A DNA stretch of 64,000 bases from Verrucomicrobiia bacterium (GTDB taxonomy: Bacteria > Verrucomicrobiota > Verrucomicrobiia > Verrucomicrobiales > Akkermansiaceae): positions 124,001 through 188,000 of the forward strand of contig JAUIJD010000002.1 of assembly GCA_030431475.1 (NCBI GenBank). Direction: 5' to 3'. A program made the translations under genes and the position numbers. Shown piece by piece: positions 49,651-57,436 of the stretch (the stretch's first letter is position 1; each line of letters starts with the position of its first letter). The notes beneath the pieces are model-generated. The model was not told the DNA's origin. It did no database searches and was given only the letters and a program-made list of their open reading frames with translations.

Positions 49651-51936
49651 CTACTGGGTGACCACGGCGCGGAGGTAGAGCTGCGGCAGGGGCTCGCTGG
49701 CGGTGGCGGTGACGGTGGCGGTTCCCTCGACCGGGACGACGGTGGGGATGTCGACGGTCGGGCCGTCGAGGGGGCCGTCGATGCCATCGCCGGCGTACCA
49801 GTTTTCGAGGTCGAGCGACCACTCGTAGGAGGCGTTGATGTCGATGAGCGCCGGATCGGCCTGCGGGTGGGCGAAGGTGGTCGTGGTGCCGTCCGTCGCG
49901 ACCTGGGTGATCCCGGCGTTCGCCGCATCCGGGGCGGTGCCGAAGAAAGCCTCGACGCCGTTGTCCAGCTTGTCGCCGTCGGGGTCGTCGTCGAAACCGG
50001 TCAGGGGGCCCACACCCGGGTAGCCGCCGATCCAGGTGGCGTAGCTGGTGCCTTCGGGCAGGATCAGGAAACCGGTGCCGGGATCGAAGGGGGTGGTCCC
50101 GCTCTGGAAGGCCACCGCGTCGAGCACACCGTCGATGCCGCGGTCGTCGAAGCCGGAGCGTCCGAAGTAGCCGAAGCTCACGTTCGAGAGGTCGGGCGTG
50201 GCGAAGGCACCCTGGCTGATGGTGCCGATCGGGCTGCCGTTGAGGTATCCGGTCAGGGTTCCGCTGCCGGCGTCCCAGGCCAGTGCCAGGTGGACGGTCG
50301 AGCCGAGCGGGGGCAGGGTGGTCGACTGAACCCCGTTGTTGCTGCCGTTCCAATAGACGGCCTCGATGCCGGTGCCGAGATTGTCGATCCGCAGGCTGGT
50401 GTCGCCCTGGACGTCGATGACGGTCAGTTGGCCGCCGCCGAAGGCCTCGAAGGTGATGAGGGTTTCGGCGACCCAGTTCTGCGTGGTGAGATCGCCGAGA
50501 AGGAAGGGGTCGAAGTCGAAGCCGTCGGAGCCTCCCGCGGCGCCGGGGTTGATGGTGGCGAGTCCGCCCGCCACGACCGGGGCGCCGCTTGCGCCGAAGG
50601 TGCCGGTGGTATCGGTTTCTCCGGCATCGGGCGTGTAAACGGCACCCGCCAGGGACCCGTCGAAGTGGATCAGGAGCTGGGTTTCCAGGGGAGTGGTGGC
50701 GGGGGCGGTCGCGGTGACGATGTTCGATGGGTCGGAGTCTCCCTGCGCGTTGCTGGCGAGCACCCGGTAGTCGTAGGTGGTTCCCGGAACGATCTCGCTA
50801 TAAACATCGGTGTGGAACTCGGTGTCTGCCGGAACGGTGGCGACGGTGGTCCAGGTGTCGGCGCCGGTCGGGGAACGCTGGATGAGGTAGTCGTCCTCGC
50901 TGTTGAAGACGTCGGTCCATTCCAGGTCGATCTCGTAGGGAGAATAGGGCGTGGCGGTGAGGTCGGTGACCGCCTTGCCGGTCAGGGGGGTGGCGAAGCT
51001 GACCGCCCCGCTCCAGGCCTCGAGGTCGGGGTCCGGGGTGGTGTTGACCGCGTGGAAGCGGCAGACGTACTGGGTGTCGGCGACGAGCCCGGAAAGGGTG
51101 CCGCCGACCGGGCCGGCCACTTCGGCGTTGGGGCCGTCGGCCGAGCCGTTCGTTTGCCAGTCACCGAGGTTGGTCCCGTAGTCGGTCTCGGCCCAGAAGA
51201 GGGTCACGTCGGCGTCGCTGCCGTCGAGGGTGGCGGTGGCGTTGGCGCCGGTGGTGGTGATGCTGTCCACTGCGGCGTCCGTGAGCACCGGCTGGCCGGG
51301 GGGAAGGACGCGCAGGATGACGGCGGCGGCACCGGGGTCGGCGGCCCCGAGGCCGTCGATGCTCATCGAGGTTTCCGCCGGGCCGGTGGTGAAGGTGCCG
51401 ATCACGGAGCCACCGGTGCCGCGGGTCAGCGTCGGACTGGCCGAACCGCCGTCCTGGTCCTGATGGGTGGTGGTTCGGTTGTTGATGCCGGCGGCGGTCC
51501 GCAGGTCGTGGATGCCGATGATCTGGATCTTGTAGTCGGTGCTCGGCGCGAGTCCGTCGAGGGTCAGCACCCACGGGTCGCCGGAGTTGCCGAACGCGCC
51601 GTGGGTGCCGATGATGCCGTCCAGGGTGGCGTCGCCGGTGCTGGTGGCACCCTCGGCGGTCCAGTAGTCGGCGCTGCCGCCGGCGCCGGTGAAGGTCACG
51701 CCGTTGACGGTGCCGCCGGGGCCGAGATCGAGGGCGCCATCGGCGGCGAGACTGGAGGAGGTGCCGCTCGGCCAGACGTCCCAGGTGTAGGTGATGTTGG
51801 CAGCGGCGGTGCCGTCGTTGATGACGTCGGCCGGTGCGGTGATCGGAGTGGAAGCCGCTTCCCAGGTGATGGGAGCGGCGTGGGTGGCGACCGTGAGGGC
51901 CAGCAGGCCGAAGGTGGAGCGAAGCGTGGGTTTCAT
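49651..51936 (-). CDS. Secreted FN3/LamG-domain protein
   Basis: 761 residues from the ATG at 51936. A signal peptide (about 1-20) precedes an N-terminal beta-sandwich (about 22-210, ITYTWDVWPSGTSSSL). Two fibronectin type III-like modules follow (about 215-330 and 330-430, YSPYEIDLEWTDVFNSEDDY), then a LamG module (about 435-635) of the same family as the flanking genes. An ending beta domain follows (ASYEWSLDLENWYAGDGIDG) like that in the large repeat protein at 35.5 kb. Its ATG overlaps the FecR-like stop (ATGA at 51933-51936), tying it to the sigma factor operon. Confidence 0.8.
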   Translation of the reverse strand: MKPTLRSTFGLLALTVATHAAPITWEAASTPITAPADVINDGTAAANITYTWDVWPSGTSSSLAADGALDLGPGGTVNGVTFTGAGGSADYWTAEGATSTGDATLDGIIGTHGAFGNSGDPWVLTLDGLAPSTDYKIQIIGIHDLRTAAGINNRTTTHQDQDGGSASPTLTRGTGGSVIGTFTTGPAETSMSIDGLGAADPGAAAVILRVLPPGQPVLTDAAVDSITTTGANATATLDGSDADVTLFWAETDYGTNLGDWQTNGSADGPNAEVAGPVGGTLSGLVADTQYVCRFHAVNTTPDPDLEAWSGAVSFATPLTGKAVTDLTATPYSPYEIDLEWTDVFNSEDDYLIQRSPTGADTWTTVATVPADTEFHTDVYSEIVPGTTYDYRVLASNAQGDSDPSNIVTATAPATTPLETQLLIHFDGSLAGAVYTPDAGETDTTGTFGASGAPVVAGGLATINPGAAGGSDGFDFDPFLLGDLTTQNWVAETLITFEAFGGGQLTVIDVQGDTSLRIDNLGTGIEAVYWNGSNNGVQSTTLPPLGSTVHLALAWDAGSGTLTGYLNGSPIGTISQGAFATPDLSNVSFGYFGRSGFDDRGIDGVLDAVAFQSGTTPFDPGTGFLILPEGTSYATWIGGYPGVGPLTGFDDDPDGDKLDNGVEAFFGTAPDAANAGITQVATDGTTTTFAHPQADPALIDINASYEWSLDLENWYAGDGIDGPLDGPTVDIPTVVPVEGTATVTATASEPLPQLYLRAVVTQ

Positions 51937-53525
51937 GGGGTTTCCTGGTTCGGGTATCGGTTCGAGTCGCGGAGAGAGAGGATCTGCCCGGGTTCGAGGG
52001 CCCCCTCGATGAGGAACACCTCGTCGAGGGAAAGGCGCGCGTCGTGCGGGGTGGCCTGCCCCTGCCACTTGCCGGATGCGAAGAAGGTGACGGGCGCGGC
52101 GTCCGGGCCGGTGGTGTCGAGAACCACCGGGATGTTGCCCTGGGCGTCCCGGTGGGTGGCCGGCTCGTCGTCGCGCAGGATCGGCTCGCGCCGCCCGTCG
52201 ATATAGCAAATAACCTCGGGGTCGCCGTCCGTGGTGTGGCGTCCGTTATAGACCACGGCGTGGTGGTGCCACTGCCCGTCGTCGATCGGCGTGCTGCCCC
52301 GCCACCAGACCTCGCCGAGGGTGGCGCCGACGGCATTTCCTCCCGCCACGGGGTTGAGATGGGTGAGGAAGGCTTTATCTCCGCCGGGGGCCACCTCGCG
52401 GGCGCCCCAGCCGAGGACGACCAGGTTCAAGGGGGCATTCGACCGCGGTTCGACCTTCAACCAGTAGGCGAGCGTGAAAGGGCCCCGGCCGTCGGGGCCG
52501 ATCCGATCGCTGCTGACGAAGCTGTCGAAATCCGGTGTGACCAGGGCCCGGCCGAAGCGACCGGGACCGGATTCGATTTCCGGGGTTCCCTGGTGGGTGC
52601 CCGGCTCCATCCCGGTGCCGTTTTCCGGGGCCAGGTTGCCCCCGGTACGCCATTTCCCGGGGTCCGTTTCGTCGAAGGACCAGTGAAGATAGGGCAGGGA
52701 TTCCGGCAGTTTGCTCAGAAACCGGTCGGCGTCTGCGTCGATGGCCGTCAGGGTGCCCACCACGGTGGTTTTCCGGGCGCGGCCGACGGAGAGGATCTGC
52801 CGGACCTTCGATCCGGTGCGGGCGGCCACCTCCACCCGTCCGTCGAAAACGTGGACCTGGTCGGCATCGTCTGGCTTCGAGATGACACCGAACTCGGTGC
52901 CGAGGTCGGTCGCCTCAAGTTCGGAGGTTGTCACCTGGAAGCCCACCGCCTTTTCGGGCACCCGGAACCAAGCGACCCCCTCGTCGAGCCGAAGCCGGTT
53001 GTCGGACGTCAGCGTGAAGTCGGCCGGGCCGCGGACGATGGAGCGCACGCCGGATTCGAAACTGAGGTCCAGTGCTCCCTGCTCCAGGACGAGTCGCGAC
53101 CCGACGCCCAGCTCCTGTCCTTCCAGGGTGCTCTCGCCACCGGGGTGGGTCAGCGTGAAACGGCTGCCGCTGGTGGCTTCGAAGGCGATCGGCGGCGGGG
53201 CGGGAGCGAGCAGTATCGTCCACATCAGCGACGCGGCGATGGCCAGCGCGGCGGCGGCGGCCAACGCGGCGCGGTGAAGTGTCTTCCGGTGGCGGGTCTT
53301 CTCGAGCTGCTCGACGGGTACCAGCGATTCGTGGGCCAGGACGGCCTTAATGCCCTTGACCCGCCGTTCCAGGACCGAGTGCATCCGCACGTGGGCGGCG
53401 TAGAGTTCGCGGGCTTCCTGCGAGTGCATGAGTTCGGCCCGGAGTTCCGGCCAGTGTGCCTCATCAAGGACTCCCTCGACGAACTCCTGGATCCGGGTTT
53501 CGAGCTGGACCGGGGAAAGGCTCAT
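51933..53525 (-). CDS. FecR-like anti-sigma/sensor protein with periplasmic LamG domain
   Basis: 530 residues. The cytoplasmic anti-sigma-like N-terminus covers about residues 1-85 (LETRIQEFVEGVLDEAHWPE). One transmembrane helix is at about 88-108 (HRAALAAAAALAIAASLMWT), followed by a FecR domain (about 120-235: GVAWFRVPEKAVGFQVTTSE, then ATDLGTEFGV). The C-terminal half is a LamG domain (about 300-520: GPFTLAYWLKVEPRS, then DGQWHHHAVVYN). It overlaps the sigma gene (ATGA at 53522-53525) and the LamG gene after it. It probably transmits an envelope or glycan signal to the sigma factor. The layout is typical for verrucomicrobia and planctomycetes. Confidence 0.85.
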   Translation of the reverse strand: MSLSPVQLETRIQEFVEGVLDEAHWPELRAELMHSQEARELYAAHVRMHSVLERRVKGIKAVLAHESLVPVEQLEKTRHRKTLHRAALAAAAALAIAASLMWTILLAPAPPPIAFEATSGSRFTLTHPGGESTLEGQELGVGSRLVLEQGALDLSFESGVRSIVRGPADFTLTSDNRLRLDEGVAWFRVPEKAVGFQVTTSELEATDLGTEFGVISKPDDADQVHVFDGRVEVAARTGSKVRQILSVGRARKTTVVGTLTAIDADADRFLSKLPESLPYLHWSFDETDPGKWRTGGNLAPENGTGMEPGTHQGTPEIESGPGRFGRALVTPDFDSFVSSDRIGPDGRGPFTLAYWLKVEPRSNAPLNLVVLGWGAREVAPGGDKAFLTHLNPVAGGNAVGATLGEVWWRGSTPIDDGQWHHHAVVYNGRHTTDGDPEVICYIDGRREPILRDDEPATHRDAQGNIPVVLDTTGPDAAPVTFFASGKWQGQATPHDARLSLDEVFLIEGALEPGQILSLRDSNRYPNQETP

Positions 53526-54070
53526 CCGAAGGAGGAGGGAGGGGTGGAGAGGCTGGACTCGATGCAGCGTTTGAGGCCGGCCCGGATCCGGAACAGGGAA
53601 ATCTTGAGCGAGCCGACCGTGCGGTTCTGGGAGCGAGCGTAATCGTCGAGAGTCTGGTCGGAGTAGTAGCGGTGGTTGATCAGGTCCTTTTCGGCGGGCC
53701 GGAGCTTCCGCATGCAGGCTTCCAGGGCCAGACGCAGGTCGTCCATCGGCTGGGCGTCGGCGGCCTGCATCATCGTTTCGGTGATGCGTTCTGCGAGGTC
53801 CTCATCGACGATCAGCCACGACTTCCGCTTGCAGTCCTTGTGGTGGGCACGGACCTCCAGCCGTGCAATGGCGAAGATCCAGGCCCGGAAGTTCGTGCCT
53901 TGCTGGAACTTCGAGCGTTTCTTCCAGGCCACGATATTGGTCCGCTGCACGACATCCTTCACCGAGGGGTCACCCGGCATCAGGGAGTGGACGTAGGCCA
54001 GCAACTCCGCCTGATGCGACGTCAGATGGGCCACGACTTCGTCGTCGGCTTTGGAAGAAAACAACCTCAC
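53522..54070 (-). CDS. ECF-type RNA polymerase sigma factor
   Basis: 182 residues. Region 2 is at about 10-75 (VVQRTNIVAWKKRSKFQQGT, then NFRAWIFAIARLEVRAHHKD) and region 4 at about 115-170 (LRPAEKDLINHRYYSDQTLD, then YARSQNRTVGSLKISLFRIR). This matches the planctomycete/verrucomicrobial sigma factors that are paired with FecR-like proteins. First gene of the sigma-FecR-LamG operon; start and the following gene overlap by ATGA. A candidate self-regulated promoter lies just upstream. Confidence 0.88.
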   Translation of the reverse strand: MRLFSSKADDEVVAHLTSHQAELLAYVHSLMPGDPSVKDVVQRTNIVAWKKRSKFQQGTNFRAWIFAIARLEVRAHHKDCKRKSWLIVDEDLAERITETMMQAADAQPMDDLRLALEACMRKLRPAEKDLINHRYYSDQTLDDYARSQNRTVGSLKISLFRIRAGLKRCIESSLSTPPSSFG

Positions 54071-54079
54071 CTAATCCTG

Positions 54080-54107
54080 AACGGGCACGGGAAATGTTCA
54101 GGTTACA
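54080..54107 (-). promoter_or_regulatory. Candidate ECF-type promoter of the sigma factor operon
   Basis: On the minus strand TGTAAC (54107-54102) and CGTT (54083-54080) are separated by 18 bp, like the AAC...CGT layout of ECF promoters. The same region holds an inverted repeat CCTGAAC-N13-GTTCAGG (54076-54102). The ATG is 10-37 bp away, so the leader would be very short. Confidence 0.4.
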
Positions 54108-54195
54108 GAAAAATCTTCGGCTGAGGAGTGGTTGGTGATCCCAACCGGTGCGCTCTGCTGGCGAGCGGTTGGCAGCGGTGCGATTTTCGCCGGAG

Positions 54196-57100
54196 ATGAT
54201 GAAGCTCACGATTCCGGCCGTGGTCGGCCTCCTCGCGGCATGGGTGACGCCGGCCTCCGCCGCTCATTTCAAGCTCTTCGTCCTCACCGGGCAGTCGAAC
54301 TCGCTCGGGGTGACGAATGGCGGGGAGGCGGATCCGTCCATCGGCTCGGACCCGGCGGATGCGGAGGTGAAGTTCTGGTGGGACAACGTGGTCGATGCGA
54401 CGACATCGCTGGGGGATTCGGGTGGGGCCTTTGTTTCGCTCCAGGAGCAGCAGGGCGGCTACTATGCGGGGAGTGCCACGCATTGGGGACCGGAGATCGA
54501 GTTCGCGCGGTCCTTGTATCGGGCCGGGGTGCGGGATTTCGGGGTGATCAAGGCGAGCCGCGGCGGTGGCGGGAACACCTTCTGGCACAAGGCATCCGGC
54601 GGGCACATGTACCAGCACGTGGTCGATACGGTGAACGCCGCGACGGCCACGCTGACGGCCAATGGCGACACCTTCGAGGTGGTGGGTTTGCTCTATCTCC
54701 AAGGCGAGAGCGACGACGCCGGCGAGGCGGCGGTGGCGGGGAGCCGCTTCAAGGAATTGGTCGATCACCTGCGGACCGACCTGAACGGCGCGGCGAGCCT
54801 GCACGCGGTCGTCGGCGGGATCGCCTCGCCGACGGCGAACGACGACACGGTGCGCGCGAACCAGTCGGCGATCGCCGATTCGACGGCCTACATCGACGAC
54901 TTCGACAATCTCGACCAGCAGCCGCGGCTCCACGACGGCCTGCATTTCAACAAGGCCGCGAAGATCACGGTCGGCGGTCGCTACGCGCAGGCCTTCCTCG
55001 ATGCCGAAATCGTCTCGCGGCATTATGGCAAGCTGGTCTTCATCGGCGACTCGATCACGCAGGGAGGAAACGGCTATCCGAGCTACCGCTACCGGGTGTT
55101 CGAGCACCTGGCCAACGCGGGCGTGCCGAACACCGCCGCCACCGGCTACGAGTTCGTCGGCAGCGTCTCCGGAGCCTACCAGAACAACGCGGGCAGCACG
55201 CCGGACGTCAACGGCCAGACCTTTGCCAACCAGCACGACGGGCACTGGGGCTGGCGGGCCTTCTGGGTCAATGGACGCGTTGCCTTGCCGGCCGGCCGCT
55301 ACGACGTGAACAACCTGGGCCGGGGGACGCTGGAGAACTGGACCGGGCAGACGACAACCTTCGAGACGGGGGATCAGGGCACGCTGACCTACTCCGGAAC
55401 CACCTACACGCCGGATACCGTGGTGATGAAGATCGGCATCAACGACACCGGTACTTCGTCGGCCACCCAGATCCGGGATGATATCGACACCCTCATCGAT
55501 CAGCTTCGCGCGGGCAACGCCAAGGTCCGGATCCACCTTTGCCAGATCCTCTACTCGAACAACGTGGCCTTTTCCACGGTGGACGCCGTGAACGCGCTGC
55601 TGCCGGACCTGGTGGCGACCAAGAACGCGGCTTCATCGACCTCGCCGGTGTGGTTGATCGACGTCAACGAGGGCTTCAATCCCGGCACCATGACCTACGA
55701 CAACACGCATCCGAACGCGGCGGGCGAGGACTTCGTCGGAGACCGGGTGGCAGGGGGGCTCGGCATCATCGAAATGCCGGACCCGGTGACCGTGCCCCTG
55801 CCGCTCGAGGAGAAGGCGGGCGAGGATCTCGGGATTTCCCGGATCGAGGGAGATGATATCTGGAACACCGGGAGTTATGCCAACGGATGGACCGCGGGGG
55901 GCGGGATCACGCCCTCGGCGGTGGGTGACAGCGACCTGCGCTTGAATCATCCGGGAGGCACTCCGGACGTGCTCGATGGCACGGCGGCCGGGTGGACCGA
56001 TTTCCACGCCGGGCCGTGGGTGTTCGAGGCGCGGTTGAAGTTTGATGCCAACCCGAACGGCTTCATGCTGTGGCTGGGCACCGGCACGCACCGGATCCTG
56101 ATCGAGATCCACGGCGACCGCACGCAGGACTACGGGGCGAACTCGTTCAACGTCGCGCACGACAACCTCGACGGCGAGTTTCACACCTGGCGGGTCGAAC
56201 ACGATCCGGCGGCGAGCGTCTATCACCTGTGGCGCGACGGGGTCCTGCTGACGCCCGATGGGGGCGCGCCCTACGATCAGGTCGGTGCGGACGATCGCCT
56301 GTTGCTGGGCGACTACACCAGCGGGAGCTTCGGCAACGGTTTCGACGTGACTGTCGATCGTCTGAACATGGGGCCCTTGTTCGGCAGCGAGCGGATGCAC
56401 GACGGCAGCGGGTGGATCAACGGCTGGGGCCAGATCGGCGGCATCTCGGCGTCGATCGTGGCCGGTGGCGACCTTCGGGTGCTCAACACCAGCGCCGGCG
56501 GTAGCTGGGTCGAGGGGACGAACACGGGTTGGTCGGAGGGCAACGACGGGGTGTGGACCTTCGAAGCGCGGATGCGCTTCGATGCAAATCCGAACGGCTT
56601 CATGATCTGGCTCGGCACCGGCAGCCAGCGGGTGTGGGTCGAGATCTACGGCGACCGCACCCAGGACAGCGGCGGGCAGGCTTTCAACGTCGCCCATGAC
56701 AACCTCGACGGCGAGTTTCACAGCTGGCGGATCGGGCACGATCCGGAGTCGGGGGTGTATCACGTGTGGCGCGACGGCGAGCGGCTGACGCCGGTCGCGG
56801 GTGCGCCCTACGACAGCTCGGGAGCGGACGAGCGAATGATCCTCGGCGACTACACCGGGGGGACCTTCGGCAACTCCTTCGACGTGATCATCGACGCGGT
56901 GCGCTTCGATTTCGGGAACGCCTACCTGCCTCCCGGGGCCGATGCCGATGGCGACGGGATGAGCGACCTGTGGGAGGACGAGCGGTTCGGCGACATCGTG
57001 GGCGGCGATGCGGGGGTGGACGACGATGGGGATGGAAGTTTGAACGGTGAGGAGTACGAAGCGGACACCGATCCTCTCGACGCGACCTCGCGGTTCTCCG

Positions 57101-57315
57101 CGACGATCGATGCGGCGGGGATCGTCTCGGTGCCCGGGAGTTCGGTGCGGAGGGTGTACACCCTGTGGCATTCGATCGACCTCGGCGTGGCGGATCCGTG
57201 GGAGGAGGTGGTCGATGCGATCGCGCTGGCGGGGAACGGTGGCGAGCTGGAGCTGGGCGGGGGATTGCAGGCGGAATCCGCGGGCTTCTATCGGGTGGAG
57301 GTGGGTTTGCCGTGA
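54196..57315 (+). CDS. Secreted protein with two SGNH hydrolase domains and duplicated C-terminal modules
   Basis: 1039 residues. Signal peptide (about 1-23). Domain 1 (about 25-280) is of the sialate O-acetylesterase type (LFVLTGQSNSLGVTNGGE; GLLYLQGESDD; DGLHFN). Domain 2 (about 285-535) is a second SGNH hydrolase (KLVFIGDSITQGGNGYPSYR; MKIGINDTG; DNTHPNAAGEDFV). Two similar beta modules follow (about 555-720 and 735-900: FEARLKFDANPNGFMLWLGT and FEARMRFDANPNGFMIWLGT), then a thrombospondin type 3-like DADGDGMSDLWEDERFGD. It probably de-O-acetylates complex glycans. ATGs at 54196 and 54199 are both possible. Confidence 0.82.
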   Translation: MMKLTIPAVVGLLAAWVTPASAAHFKLFVLTGQSNSLGVTNGGEADPSIGSDPADAEVKFWWDNVVDATTSLGDSGGAFVSLQEQQGGYYAGSATHWGPEIEFARSLYRAGVRDFGVIKASRGGGGNTFWHKASGGHMYQHVVDTVNAATATLTANGDTFEVVGLLYLQGESDDAGEAAVAGSRFKELVDHLRTDLNGAASLHAVVGGIASPTANDDTVRANQSAIADSTAYIDDFDNLDQQPRLHDGLHFNKAAKITVGGRYAQAFLDAEIVSRHYGKLVFIGDSITQGGNGYPSYRYRVFEHLANAGVPNTAATGYEFVGSVSGAYQNNAGSTPDVNGQTFANQHDGHWGWRAFWVNGRVALPAGRYDVNNLGRGTLENWTGQTTTFETGDQGTLTYSGTTYTPDTVVMKIGINDTGTSSATQIRDDIDTLIDQLRAGNAKVRIHLCQILYSNNVAFSTVDAVNALLPDLVATKNAASSTSPVWLIDVNEGFNPGTMTYDNTHPNAAGEDFVGDRVAGGLGIIEMPDPVTVPLPLEEKAGEDLGISRIEGDDIWNTGSYANGWTAGGGITPSAVGDSDLRLNHPGGTPDVLDGTAAGWTDFHAGPWVFEARLKFDANPNGFMLWLGTGTHRILIEIHGDRTQDYGANSFNVAHDNLDGEFHTWRVEHDPAASVYHLWRDGVLLTPDGGAPYDQVGADDRLLLGDYTSGSFGNGFDVTVDRLNMGPLFGSERMHDGSGWINGWGQIGGISASIVAGGDLRVLNTSAGGSWVEGTNTGWSEGNDGVWTFEARMRFDANPNGFMIWLGTGSQRVWVEIYGDRTQDSGGQAFNVAHDNLDGEFHSWRIGHDPESGVYHVWRDGERLTPVAGAPYDSSGADERMILGDYTGGTFGNSFDVIIDAVRFDFGNAYLPPGADADGDGMSDLWEDERFGDIVGGDAGVDDDGDGSLNGEEYEADTDPLDATSRFSATIDAAGIVSVPGSSVRRVYTLWHSIDLGVADPWEEVVDAIALAGNGGELELGGGLQAESAGFYRVEVGLP

Positions 57316-57436
57316 GCGGACGCGCGCGAGCTGCCGGCCCATCCCGGGGCGTTTCCGTTGATGAGTCATCTGGTCGGCTTGGCAAACCGGTGGGTTCGGG
57401 GATGGAAACGGGAGGCTGGGTGCGTTTAGTGCCCCC

